From Coptis chinensis (taxonomy: Eukaryota; Streptophyta; Magnoliopsida; Ranunculales; Ranunculaceae), in NCBI GenBank assembly GCA_015680905.1, contig CM027385.1:22264501-22328500 (forward strand): a DNA stretch of 64,000 nt, read 5' to 3'. Shown here one piece after another: positions 23,240 through 39,410 of the stretch (position 1 is its first letter; each line of letters starts with the position of its first letter). The position numbers and the translations under genes are program-made. A model generated the notes under the pieces. It saw only the letters and a list, made by a program, of their open reading frames with translations, was not told where the DNA came from and ran no database searches.

Positions 23240-24550
23240 CTTAAAATGTGGCTAATGTTTTGGAAAAAATAACCCTACCGTGGATAAAGGGGTCATCATA
23301 TAGCAGTTTTTTTTTCGATAATGAACATCATTTAGCACTAACCACTTTAAGAATTTATCATCAAAAAAAAAAAAAAAAACTAAAGAATTTGAGATTGGGC
23401 AACCTTCGCATGCCTAATCTACTTGCATCGCTATGGATCAAAGAAAGTTCTCCAAAAGAAAATTTGAGATACAACTCCCTCTCTTCCTTAATCTACTTGA
23501 ATCGCTATGGGCTGCAGCCATCCTTGATCATCTTGGACCTAGATTTTCGAGGTAATCAGTAATTTCATCAGTACAATATCAAACCCCGCTTCAATTTATT
23601 GCGGTTTTGTACTCTGCAATGAAACACCATTCAATGCATTAGGGTTTGGTTTCCATGATTGGTTGTTTGCTTGGGTTTGAATTTTTCAATTTAAGCCTTT
23701 TTAATCCCTAGAAAAGATCAATCTTTTCTAATGGGTAATGTTTTTTTTTTTTTTAAAACAATGTTTTTTTTTTTCGAGTTTCAACCAAATCCTATGCAAA
23801 AAATACCTGTTGGGAAATTTTTAGAGTTTTCAATGAAAATCTAGACAAGTTTTAAGCACAAGTGGATTTCTAACTAAATCTGAATTTGAGCTTCTTCTTG
23901 AAGCAAAGGTATTAAGAGATCTTCTTTTTTTTTTGTACCTTTTATGATAATTAAGAATGATTTTTCTTTTTCTTTTCTTTTCTTGATGTTATATTTTTGT
24001 CCTCCAATTTCGAAATTTGAATAGTATAAGATTCTTTTCAAAGATTAGTGAAAATACACCGATTGAAGTTCATCTTGTTTATTAGCCGAAAGTAAAATGC
24101 ATTGTGTTCTTTGTTTTGTGGCCGTTACTTTCGTTAGTTTGTACCGATACTTCACTAAAAAGCAAGTACTAGGTTTTAAACATTGATTTTATTTTGTCTT
24201 TTCTCTTTTATTATCTTCGTTAGAGACTTTATGGGTTTTCTTGTACAACCTAAATGGTATGTTGAGTTTCAACGACTATATGCCCTGTTTAATTTCCAAA
24301 GGTACCCTTTTCTATTGTGCTTCCGCTTTGTTACCCATTGGGAACTCTTCATATTAGCTATTGTCCGCTTTTTTCTCGATGTAATGTTTTGCAACTTTTA
24401 ATTCAGATCTGTTATCGGGTTCGCAATGGGTTGACGCGTTTCTTGATTTAATTGTTATCCAAATAGAGGTCGGTTATGCCATTTTTTTTTTTTCTTGACG
24501 AGTGCTTTCTTTTTTTTTCTACTTCTCTAGTATCTTACCTGCTCAACGCT
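23240..24550. other. CACTA interior left of the UGPase copy
   Basis: No recognised gene. The region contains a poly-A stretch (23362-23380), poly-T runs, and a 56-bp segment (23802-23857) that recurs in inverted orientation at 28363-28419. Confidence 0.4.
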
Positions 24551-28130
<3,580 letters not shown>

Positions 28131-28333
28131 GTGCCTGTGGAGCATATATGGTATATTGCCAATTTTGGTTCTAGATTTGAGGGCCAAATGTTGTAGAATT
28201 CGGGACATGCACTGGTAATAAATGTAGTGTTCTTCTTTTGTTTTTAATTTTTTTCTGTGATATGTTTAGTGGTTCCTTGATTACCTTTCTTGTCGCATTT
28301 GCGGATGTGGGTTTACAATTTCTTTCAGTTTAC

Positions 28334-28442
28334 ATGGAAAACCCATTGTTACCAATAACAATGCTTAAAACTTGTCTAGATTTTCATTGAAAACTCTAAA
28401 AATTTCCCAACCAGGTATTATTGGTAACAATGGGTTTTCCAT
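28334..28442. repeat. 25-bp perfect inverted repeat with 59-bp loop
   Basis: The arms 28334-28358 and 28418-28442 are exact reverse complements (core ACCCATTGTTACCAATAA). The loop, with the inner edges of the arms, contains a 57-bp segment that is the inverted copy of 23802-23857. The unit could be a small foldback insertion or an inversion scar within the CACTA element. Confidence 0.8.
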
Positions 28443-31400
28443 AATTTTTTTTCTTGCGGTGATACTTCCAGGCCTGGATGCTTCACTGATTTCGTTTTTG
28501 TTGGTTATTAGTATAGTTGTAAAAAGCACTTGAACTGTTTGAATGCTTGTCTATATCGGGTTGGGTTATGTTTTTGAAATGTTAATGAAAATATTCAACT
28601 ATGCTCAGGTTGAAGTTGTAGCATAATAGGCACAATGTTTATTTCATTTGATGGATTTGTAAAACTTCTAGTCTCAGCTAACTCGCACATCCTTTTTTTA
28701 TTAAGTTGTGATGTGTTGTGAAAGCAATGGATGTCGAAGTTGTCGTGTGGGTACTAAAGAGAAGAAGACAAACAAGGTACTTGAATTCAACATTGATTTT
28801 GTATTATAACTAGCACTATAAGATTTGCTGGATTAAGCCATTTGGTAATGAGTCTAAACCCATTTTTATTCTGATGTAGAAACAGGATAGTGGATCCCCA
28901 TCAATTGTTTAGACTCAAAAACTCAATGTTGGTTTTGTGTTTAGTGATGCAAAGCTTGTGCAAATGGAGGCTTTACTAACACAATCCTTCTCTAATCATT
29001 TGATTTGATTGAGGCCATAGCCCTTTTAAGTGAACATGTTCAATGTTGCTTACTTTGACTAGTTTGTATAAGCTACTTAAAAATGTAATTAATGCTTCAG
29101 ACTTGTGTGATGGGGTTGTTGTACTTTAAAGTTTTGAAAAGTATAGGAATTGGATAGGGTCGCCAGAAACCCGACTTTTTTTGCCTTTGAAAAGTATAGG
29201 AATTGCCTTTTTAAGCCTTTGAGGTAAGGCGATTTTAATGCTTCTCATTGTTTCTACTATGCCTATGTTGTCGATAGTTAGTCTTTTTGGTAATTGGTAG
29301 AATTAATAAAATAGAATAATCATGTAGTCTTTTCTAGTATATATAAGAGATAGTGTTTTGTCAATTTTATTTATTGTTGGATATGTAGCTACAGAATCAC
29401 TTATGGATGTCATTCAGTTATTCTATTACTCCTATATATGGAATTGTTTCATGAGTTGAAGTGCAATTTTTTGCAGGTTTAGAATATAACTTTGTTTTCA
29501 TGTTGGCTAGGGTCTGACTTTCTCATTGGATTTAATCAAGTAGTGCAACATGGATTGTGGCTGCTTAGGCTTTTTTGCTAGGAAAAAAGAAGCGTGGATT
29601 GTAATTGCTTTTTGACTTCTTTCACATGGAAAAGTGAAGCAAGGATTTTGTTGTTGCTTAGGCTTCTTTTTACAAGGAGGAGCCTTCAAACCTGCTTTTA
29701 CTAAGTATGTACTTAACCTCAAGGAGATTATGTCAAGAATTATATACTTTGATGATGTTTGTGTTGAAACCATCCGACTCTACCACCTTCTACACATAAA
29801 AGGACATTAATAGGAATGTAGCTATATATGATGTTGCTTGTTATATTTCAAGTAGTTCATTGTCTACTTATTTTTCCGATGTCGATGGTACATTAGTAAA
29901 TAAATAGTGAAGTATTATTTCCATGTCGAGTTTGATGTAAGTAGACATTTTTATGGTCTGAAAATCTGTTTCAGCATTTCGGTCTACAAGGCATTGTACA
30001 AGAGTTTTGGAGGCCTCGCTGCAGATGTTGTTGCTGCCATTGACCGTGTACACATGTTGATTAATTAGTTATCTATGAAATCCATGAATATCTAGTGTTG
30101 GTTGCAACTATCAAGTACAGCTTTTTACGGACATAATTTCTTTTTGCAACACTCATTGTAGTTTAGATTTATATTATTTATCTATATATATGTTGATATA
30201 ACTTCTAATTATTATTTCTAGTTATCAACATGACGCGTTATCTCGTTCCTTATCAACAAGAGAAACATAAAGACAACTTAGTTACCGCTAATTACGTTAT
30301 CTATTGTTATATCATGTTTGCTCTTTTCCTAATTACGATGTTTTCTCCATCTAGTTTTTCCATCCTCAAGAAAGGCCACCGAAATAATTCTTCGAGAATT
30401 AACATGTGGGTGCACTCGGCGAGTCGGACACTTTCTTCAGTTGTTCAATTTCATATTCAATTGTCGTCTTTGCTACCAAGGACTTCGGGAGAAGAGTATT
30501 GTTCCTTGCTCATTAGTTTACGTGACTTCTATTTAGATAGGAAACTCCCCGTTATGATTTTCCATGAGTAATCAAGTGATAAGTGAATATTTTTTATAAT
30601 TAGATCTCCTTCCTTGAGTCCAACAAGCAAAGCGGGAAATTCATGGTTGCAAGCTCTTGGGAAATGCATATCCGAAGTCCGAATGTTCATTTGATGAAGT
30701 GCCAATTGTTTTATTAGAGATAGCAGTGGATATTACATACTTGACTCCTCAAAGAAATTGAGACTTTTAAATTTTCTGTGTGATGAAGCTCTTTGTACGG
30801 TGTAAGTGCCAAGTTTTCTGATGTTGTAATCCTTTTCGTTGCATTGCCCTTGACTTGGTGGAAGACCGACATATGCTTTGGTTTATGTCCAGAGAACTGA
30901 GGACTTGATTGACGAACAAAACTCAAAAAGTTTTGGAGAAAGAAAAGGAACCAAAACAAAAGGTTCTTATTGCAAAAGAAAAGGGTCGTATACGGAGCAT
31001 CACATTTATACTGATGTTAAGTGGAATTTTTTTCCTTGTTTTCTTCATATATTTTTGTTTATTTTCATTTGACTTAAGTCCGAACTTTATATAGGAAAAA
31101 CAAGTGAAGCAACAAATGCAGATGAGATGGAAAGAGCTATTATCGCTGGAGACCCCTCACTATCTCTCAAGCGATGCTCTTGTCTCAAAATGAAAGTTGA
31201 AGCTGAAAAAAGCTCATGCGCGGAGGTACTAGAGGCATTGAATATGATACCTAAGAGTAATGTCTATATCCTGTTCCTTTCATTTGTATTTGGGTTCCCG
31301 ACGACCATTGCCTTTGTAAATGATGTTTTGCCCTTTTTTTTTGGGTTCATGATGTTTTGCCTTTTCTCAAGCGAGCTCTCACGTTGACAATTTCACACCT

Positions 31401-33000
31401 TATTGGATAAATAGATATACAATGACTGTTTTTAAGTGCAAATGGTTAAGCAATGTTAGTTCCCTCGATCTGGTCTTTTTGGTCATGACAATACATGGGT
31501 CAGTGTGATCTAAGTTCATTCAGAAGAATGACTCAAATTTGTTGTGTTAACTATGTTGGCAGATAAACAAAGTTCGATGTCGTTAAAACGGAGCCTATGT
31601 TTTTGATGGAAAAGGCCATGTATTTTGGAGATTGAAAAGCTATTCGCAAAGCAGATGTTTTGGTTCAAGGTAAAGGAAAACAAAAACAAATGTGCAGGTC
31701 TTATGTTGCATATTTGGAGGATTCTTATTGCTATATTAAGTCATTTCTTTACAACAGATGTAGGAAGCTTGGGCTCTATTACTGCCGAGGAGAAGTGGTT
31801 TGCTATCGAGGCTGAACAGAAAAAGAATGGTCGAAAACTATATATCTTCAAGGTGTGTACATCTTAGTTCAATTGCATATCTTGTTCCCTGTATTGTGCT
31901 TGTCTCATACTGTAATTGGTGTTCAATTCCTTTTTACATTTATGTTGGACACCTCATATTGGTGTCCAACACGCTGTATGTAGCTCTGTCATTACTTGGG
32001 ATAAACTCACGTTTCTAACGATGATCCGCAACATTCCAAGATGCAAATGATTACCGGTCATTCCAATTTTTTCTTAACTTTATCTACAGATAACTATGGA
32101 AACCCACCTTTTACATTATAAAAAAAAAAGGATAAATAAATAAATATGGAGACTCACCTAATGGTAGCATCTCTCTACGATGCAAATTAATCCTTGTACT
32201 CCACTACTGCATTAACACATGCATGCACAACTAGATATTATAAATATGCATTTTGTAAGATCTTATATTTTTCTTCATTGCCATTATTATATTCTCGGGC
32301 TGCCCAAGACGGGTGGACATAGTAAGCTTGTCAATTACTCCTAATAGACCTCCCGGTCTTCGCGACATTTTTCAATCCCATTGATATGGCCTTACTCTCG
32401 GCTGAAGTAGAAGTCGCCATACATTAGCATTCTCTGTTTTGTGTTATTCTTCATTAATTATTTAGTTATTATATTACCTTTTGATCTTTGATCGTGTAGA
32501 TGACAAATCTAAGCCTCAAAGATACATACATACAAGAGGAACTTGATGTTGTTCGACTTGAAATTCTTAGATTCATCCAAAGATAATGGAGTTAGGAGCC
32601 AAGCGTTGTCTTAGCTAGGTTTTGACCCTTTCTAGTTAAGATTTGGTACTTGGTTGATCTCACCATTATTTTGATGTTTTAAATGGAACAAGTTGGTAAT
32701 TATTATTTTGATGTTTTGGCCGGATGGAACAAGTTCAAACTTCTTTTAGCAATTCAATGTCTAAATTTATTTATTTTGTTTGTTGCACTATGAATTGTTT
32801 ATTTGAACAATGTGTTTTTAAATCCAATGTGGATATGGTGAAAATGGACAAAGTTGCAGATTCTAGGGTTGAATATGATGAGAATCGAATAATTAGGGTT
32901 TTTTTTTTTTTTTATAAATGTCTATAAACCACGGTTTTGTAAGAACTGATGTATAAGGAGATTCTATAAACCACGGTTTTTATCCAACCGTCATATATAG
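28443..33000. other. CACTA interior right of the UGPase copy
   Basis: I recognise no protein here. A few exon-like open stretches exist, for example near 31100-31250 (EMERAIIAGDPSLSLKRC) and 31755-31850 (SITAEEKWFAIEAEQKKNG), the latter followed by a GTGTG site. They might be further captured exons or relics of the CACTA-encoded DNA-binding protein. Stops interrupt all long frames. Confidence 0.4.
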
Positions 33001-33239
33001 TATCACTATTTCCCACTTGCAACCTCGGATAGAGAAAATTGTAAAGACTATTAACCACGGTTTGTAAATCCTAATACCACTGTTTTACTCAAAACCGTGG
33101 TATATAAGAGGTACTTTTTCCCACGGTTTTGTTAGAAGTATTTGTCACGGTGGTTGTTACCACGGTATGAAAACAGTGGCTAAAGGCTTTTTACCACTGT
33201 AAATAACAGTGGTATATGAGCTTTTCTGTAGTAGTGTAT

Positions 33240-34710
33240 AGTTAATTGGACTTAGAGTGTTGATTACCAAGTTGATTCAAAGTGTGTGAACTATGATTCA
33301 CAACTTGCCTCACACACTTGAACTTCCCAAGGCAATGAAAACTCTAATCCCTTGGTAAGTATACAACTTCAACCAAGTTCAACTCATGTTCATCCACAAA
33401 AATCAATCAAAAACCATTTTTCCTAAAAAAAAAATCGTTTTTCTTTTTATCTCTAACTATTACAAACAAGTTCCACTGGTTTATCCTACTTTATTACCAC
33501 TGGAGTTCAACTCAACATCAAAAAATATCTAAAACTGGAGAAAACTGGATGGTGGTGTGTTGATGTGTACGGGCGGTCGCTCACGATAGTAGGTGCGGAC
33601 ATGCGCGCGGTCGCTTGCCGGCTCCGACCAAATTGTGTCGTCTTCCATCGACAAGTTCAGCTCCTCTCCCCTTGTTGATTGCTGAATCTGGTATTGCAAA
33701 AAAAATAAGTTAGTGATGAAAAATAACGAAATAAACCAACGAAAAATAAAAACAAGAAGTGAAAAGGATGAGAAGGATGTTTCCCTTCTTAGATGCTCAA
33801 CCAAGCATTCTTGCTCCTTCAATCCATGACGGCGGCGCCATTTGAAGTTGATGTAGAGTGATAAGTCTTCAAAAGTTTGTAAGAAGTGAGGTTCATCCTA
33901 GATTGTTTGGGCTTGAATAATGGGAGTTTGAAGAAAGGAAGGTAGAGTTCTTATCTTAAGACTTGTGTTTTTATCTAACTCATAAAGAACATTGAAAGCA
34001 AAGTTTAAGTTGTTGAATGATTGAATGATTGAAAGAAACATAACTTGGAAACAAGGAAAGGAGATTGATTGCTTGAACAATAACAACAATAAAAGAAGAT
34101 TGATTGATTGAAATAAAGCAAAATAATAAGATTGAAATGAAAGAAATAAAGAACAATAAAGTAAATGACTTGAATTGAAAAACAACAAAAATAAATCCTA
34201 ATGACACTAAATTAAGTCTAGGTGCATTCTCTCTCCCTAACTTTTAGATTATATACCCCTACTTTTGCCTTTTACTGATTTGCCCTTCTCCATTACAATT
34301 GAGACACCTCACACTGCACTTTATGCTTTTGCTTTTCCATTTGCTTTATGCTTTCTTCTTGACCAAGGTAGGTTTTGGAGAATGCCATATTTTGAGATAA
34401 GGGCCTCCATCTCTGGTCTTCTGAGTTGAGGGCTTTGACCTTTGACTTTGACTTTTTCAGCACTTTTTCATAGCAGCTTCTGGTCTTCATAATAAGCGTC
34501 ATTAAGGCTCCTTTTGGTGCTAATTAAGACGCAGCTTTTATGATAAGTGGTCCGAAATTCTCTGTAACCTGAAAAAGGCAATAAAAGCTATGAGTTGTCT
34601 TTTCATTAAATGTAAGAAAGGCTGTAATGCAGTAATATAAGGGTAATAAAATGCACATTATATTTGGGAGCTGATCAGCTTTGCATTAGTTAAGTGGCCT
34701 ACTAGATGGC
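33240..34710. other. Unassigned sequence right of the CACTA element
   Basis: This stretch has no supported gene. It includes a GC-rich island (33570-33665) with GGTCGCTCACGATAG and GCGCGGTCGCTTGCCGG, and an A-rich low-complexity region with GATTGATTG repeats (34010-34190). It is the continuation of the sequence at 22157-23008, split by the CACTA insertion. Confidence 0.35.
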
Positions 34711-35051
34711 GAAAGGCCATTCGTGATCGTGTCTGACCCTGATGAGTGCTGCAGCTACAATTTTCCCTGATGCACACAAACATCTTTGTAGATGGCATAT
34801 TGCTATGTGCTTCCATGCAAAATGCCTTGAAAATTTTCCAACCACAAAACTTGTAGAGAAGGGCCAGTTCTCGTAGAACACTGTAGTGAAATCGAGCACT
34901 GAGGATATCTTCAAGCATAGAATGAATGCATTGGAAAAGTTCTATACGTTTGAGTACCCCAAATTTTTTTAAGGGATTGATTCGTATGTTGTTGGACAAA
35001 CCAACACCTTCACTTTGAGAGTACAACGACCAACGACCAATAGAGTTGAAG
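34711..35051 (+). pseudogene. MULE transposase fragment, DDE-region end
   Basis: From 34742 the frame reads MSAAATIFPDAHKHLCRWHI, the highly conserved block of MULE/FAR1 transposases that includes the C..H motif after the second catalytic aspartate. The preceding bases still show remnants of the VSDRDxA block. It continues with KCLENFPTTKLVEKGQF, an in-frame stop, then HRMNALEKF. Near the end, TNRVEESQSQ begins and is cut at 35051 by the solo LTR; it resumes at 37744. The transposase normally excises and inserts Mutator-like elements. This remnant lacks its N-terminal half, has stops and is dead. Confidence 0.83.
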
Positions 35052-37738
35052 TGTAAGACCCCTATTTTATATTTACATTATCTGCGTACCAATATTTAAT
35101 ATTTTCTGTATTTGACTGTATTTTCTGGTCAACGTACTAGCATGTGGAATACCAAATAGTTAAGGAGGGAATACTAAATAGAAATTTCGAATAATGATAA
35201 GATAGGAAACTAGCATTTTTGAATTTTGAATGGGGGTAATTTATCTTTAATTTTTGGTAAGCTTTAAATAAAAAGGAAACAAGTTATTAACTTAAGGAAC
35301 ATAATATATATGATAATCCAAAATAATGTTTCCATAGTTAGGATATAAGAATACTTAGTAATTTGGAAGTTAAGGAGAATATAGGGTGTCTCCGGAGAAA
35401 CTTGTTTTTCTGGAAAAACCACATACAACACACACAAACTTAAAACGGAGAAGAACGCGGATTTTTGCGAGCTAGCTGGGATTGGTTCTCTCTTATTTCT
35501 TCGATATTTTTCTTGCCGATAACACGAGGTGAGTAGTTTATTTTGGTTTTTCCGCTTATGGACACTGAACTTTCGTCCAATATAAAAATAAAAAAAAACT
35601 GCTACATTCATATTTCGCTTTCATATTTGGTTTTACTCGCCTGTTTTCTTCAAAAAGAGTATCCTTTATATGAATGTTTAAAACCTTAGTAGATTGGTAT
35701 TACTGTCAACACCATTAGGTGGTGGGGAAGGGAGGCAGCCCCTAACCTCCTCCTCAGAAAAAAAACGCCATTTCGCCATTCTTTGCGTTATCGGTGAAAT
35801 TTTGTTTGTGAATTTATTTTCTGTGTTTGAACCGTTTTTGTGGTATTGTGGGTTGTTGGGTTGAGAGGTATGGTGGTAGTAGAGAGTTTGTGGGGGTTGG
35901 AAAAGCTCCAAGAACACTAAGGGCGGTCGGATCTAAGAATTTTGAAGTGTTTTAAAAACTGAAAATCGGTGGTTGAGTGGTGAAATAAAGTCGTCACCCA
36001 CATAATTTTTATTTGGGTTATTAATGGGTGGTGTGTGAAGGCTTTTGGGGTGGCTGGAAGGAGCGGGTCATTCTTTCATAGAGCGATCCGATCCGGCTCC
36101 AGTCACCGCTTAGTTTTTGGGACTTAGGACTAATTAGTGGGCCGGACCCTGTTAGTTTTGGTTGGGCCGGTTTACAAGGTTTATGTGGGCTGGTCCTAAA
36201 ATTTGAATTGGGTCGCATGGAATCTACTTAATTTTGATATTTCCAATGGGCGGATCGGTCGATTATGGGCGGGTTAACCCGGTCGCTTTAACCCCATCGC
36301 TTAGGACCAGGGTTTGAACTTTTTAAAAATGGATTTGGGTGAGGACCGGGTGGAATGACCACCGGTTAGGACCGTTGACTATTGGGTTGATTGTTGACCC
36401 GTTGACTGTTGACCCGTTGACTGTTGACTTTTTCCAAAAATGTTATAGATTGAATTTATGGACCAATCCAAGATAGGATGTGGGTGATACTTGTATAAAC
36501 TTGCTTGTCGAGATCAATATAGATTTGACATTGATCTTGTGTAAATATTGACACGTGAAAATAGAAAATTTGAGATGCATAGATATATACACTTGAATAA
36601 ATTACGAACGAAAAATCCTAGAACCCAGCTACCACAACTCATGTGATTGGCCCTTCCGGGCGGCATCCAATGGCCTTGGCTGCCCCTCCAAACGTTTCAT
36701 TGATCCGAATGGCCTTCGGCTTATTTAATAGTGGCTTGATTATTCCGCTCGCGAAAATAGAACGATGATGCGCAATATTTTATGCCGATAGGGCATTACT
36801 TACATAATTGCTTCCGCAATTTACCATTTCCCGCTTCGTGGTAGTTACGCACGGAGTGGTTCATTATGTAAGGGGAGGCATGTGGATGTACATGTTCGGG
36901 CGTTGGGTAAGCGATTGTGGTAGCCGGAAAACTAGGTAAAACATAGAGACGACCGTGTTACTAGGGACACTTGATAAATGTTACCGATATGTTATTTTTC
37001 CCTTCGATTGTGGATAGCAAGTTAAGCTTTTAATTTATGCTATGATTATCAAAATTGCCTTTGCAGAGAGTGGGTTAAACTAATTATTCTTGCAGAGAGG
37101 ACCCACTGCGATAGAGCATGCATTACGGTAAGTATTAGGATGTCATAAGTTATTTACTCATAGTTAGAAGCTAAGGTGCCTTTATGAAGGAACTAACTAC
37201 CTTAAGCTAAATACTCGATGGAGGAACTACCTGCCATGTAAAGAGTGAAATATTATGTATGTCTAAATGGTTTTCTAAGGGCTACTCATACCAACATTAT
37301 TTATAATGTTGACCCGATTTGCATGTTTGCTAATCGGGTGTGTTCTTATATGAACATAGTCGATCACCGACGACAGGGTTAGCTGATGTTCGAAAGGTGG
37401 CGAATCGCTTTCGTGATTGATGTTAGCATTTATTTTCAATAAGATGTTGTTTCATTTTTCCTCGAGAGATGTAGTGGAATTTGTTTGGGGACATATGTTT
37501 TAATTTATTATTTTTTTTGGATTATTAAGTGAAGAAGTTTGTAACTTAATTCCGATCACAAATATTCATAATGATGAGTGGATGGTTTTGAGTATTTTAT
37601 TGTATTAGTTTTCCGCATGTGTTATTATTCATTAGGGTTATGATATAGATTGGGAAATGAGTTTGGTGTCACATCTCGGATATCGAGGAGTCGGATATCA
37701 TTTATATTATCTGATGTATCGAAATTCGGGGTGTGACA
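35052..37738. mobile_element. Solo LTR (family A) with perfect 5-bp duplication
   Basis: The 2687-bp segment starts TGTAAGACCCC and ends TCGGGGTGTGACA. The pentamer TGAAG is present directly before (35047-35051) and after (37739-37743). No internal retrotransposon sequence, primer site or second LTR adjoins, so it is a solo LTR left by LTR-LTR recombination. It is homologous to 1199-3348. Removing it with one copy of the duplication restores the MULE reading TNRVEESQSQVKRALGNS. The interior contains the GACCGTTGAC...GTTGACCCGTTGACTG cluster at 36380-36430 and no gene. Confidence 0.92.
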
Positions 37739-37743
37739 TGAAG

Positions 37744-38136
37744 AGTCTCAATCTCAGGTGAAACGTGCTCTAGGAAACTCAAACAAACATGATTTTATAG
37801 GTATGTATGTTTTACTTGATCCACCCGATTATAGAGATCCAAATGTCCGAGATTATAGCTACTTTTGAGAATAGTATGATTGTAACTAAGTACCACCACT
37901 AGATTCCTATATTTCATGACCTCATAAGTATGGTCTCCATAAAATGTTTGGACTTGCTTTATGAAGAAATGAATACACAAGTAGAGCATGTTGGAAATGG
38001 CGAGATCAGTTGTGGGTGTTATTTGCGCATCATCCTTGGATTGCCATGTGCTCACAAAATCATTGAACAACAAGAGCAAAAATAGTCCATCCCATTGAGT
38101 GTTATCAATATATTTTGGAAAACTAATTTGTCTCAT
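37744..38136 (+). pseudogene. MULE transposase fragment with SWIM zinc finger
   Basis: This piece continues the frame cut at 35051 (SQVKRALGNSNKHDF). Near 38005-38061 it reads EISCGCYLRIILGLPCAHKI, a SWIM zinc finger with the CxC...CxH spacing found at the C-terminus of MULE and FAR1 transposases. The middle part has frameshifts. Together with 34711-35051 it gives the C-terminal half of one transposase gene. A hAT-type MITE inserted just downstream at 38151. Confidence 0.82.
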
Positions 38137-38150
38137 TCTCTATATGTGTC

Positions 38151-38596
38151 TAGGGCTGTTAATGGATCGGTTTGGGTTGGATTCTAGAAAATCCAAACCT
38201 GAACCCGAACCAATAAGATACTTGGGTACCCGAAACCGAACTGAACTGCTAATATTATATTTCATTTGAAACCGAACCGATAAGATATATTGCAAACCAA
38301 AACCGAACTGATCGATCCGAACTGAAAACTATAAAATCAATTAAATTGAATAATTTCAGCTACACAATAAATAAAACTTATACAAAATTAATCATAATTA
38401 TTACTAAAATGTCATCTTATCGGTTTGGGTTCATATTGGTTCAGTGGAGGGCAAACCCGAAACCAAACCAATATCTTATCGAAACTCAAAATTTAACCCA
38501 TTACCGAACTGAAACCGAATTATCAAAACCCAAACCATTTTTTATTGGTTTGGTTTGGGTTTGTTATCGGGTTATTGAAACCCATTGACAACCCTA
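38151..38596. mobile_element. hAT-type MITE
   Basis: The 446-bp element starts TAGGGCTGTTAATGG and ends CCATTGACAACCCTA, near-perfect inverted ends of a common plant hAT MITE type. The flanking octamers TATGTGTC (38143-38150) and AATGTGTT (38597-38604) match at six of eight positions. The interior is rich in GGTTTGGGTT and AACCGAAC motifs, as in that group. No coding capacity. Confidence 0.82.
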
Positions 38597-38604
38597 AATG
38601 TGTT

Positions 38605-39410
38605 AGTGGGTGTTGGTCCCGATTGTAGAATTTCGATTGATATGAAAATGTTTGAAGCGGTTTCTGAAGAAGCGAATAGGGTTATGGTTAAGAATTAAGC
38701 TCATGGAAATTGCCATGCCATAAAGTACATGGCTATAACCGCCTCATGAGGAAGCGAAAACCAAAGGTCGGTCGATGGGTAGCTACAAGAGAAAGGTTAC
38801 ATCCTTCCTAATAAGGTGAGGGACTTTTTTTTAGGACACCACGGTTCAGGATAAGCTTGCTAGAGATAAGAAGGAGAAGTATCTTGACATATTGGGCTTT
38901 TATCATCGATCATTGTCAGATCTTTATTATCTACGTTTAATAATGGGAAAACCACATGAGACGTTGCTGGAGAAATGCTTTACAACATTGACATGGTGTG
39001 CTACTATGAACCGGACGTCATCGAATACATGTTTCACAAAGTCAATGTACTTTCGTATGTGCGAGATAGTCCATTGGGTAAGCTAGCTTGATGTTCACTA
39101 TTTGAGGTATTTTTGCGTTTAGGTTTTTTAAGACTAGTGATTATGGAATAAAAATGGAGAATCCTATTGATCCTATTGTGAACTATCTATTTAAGGATAT
39201 TATTAGCAAACATTTCGGAATTCTATCTCCATTTAAAGATGGCGTTGTGGTTGCTATTGCATCAGCAGAGTGTATGATTAAGTTGATAATTGATATTTTA
39301 AAAACTTGTCGTAAGAATAGTGTAGTAGTTATATTCATAGATGGGTATGTATTAGGCCAAGAGATAGGCCCAAGACCATGGGATATAAGTGGGCAGTAAA
39401 CCTAAAAGAA
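38605..39410 (+). other. Possible downstream domain of the MULE gene
   Basis: Stops interrupt all frames. One segment near 38697-38725 reads AHGNCHAI, slightly like the catalytic DGNCxxRAI motif of OTU cysteine proteases, which are fused to or follow some plant MULE transposases. The catalytic aspartate position would be changed to His, and the rest of an OTU fold is not clear. Other open stretches (38892-39086 and 39154-39399) are not recognised. Confidence 0.3.

Noticed and set aside
29507..29773. Minus-strand frame with repeated KKPKQ segments
   Set aside because: It reflects an imperfect local duplication (GATTGTGGCTGCTTAGGC-type units) inside the CACTA element. No homology recognised.
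33898..34207. Phe/Leu-rich minus-strand frames resembling membrane proteins
   Set aside because: They lie over low-complexity GATTGATTG and GAAA repeats and overlap each other in two frames. No real membrane protein pattern.
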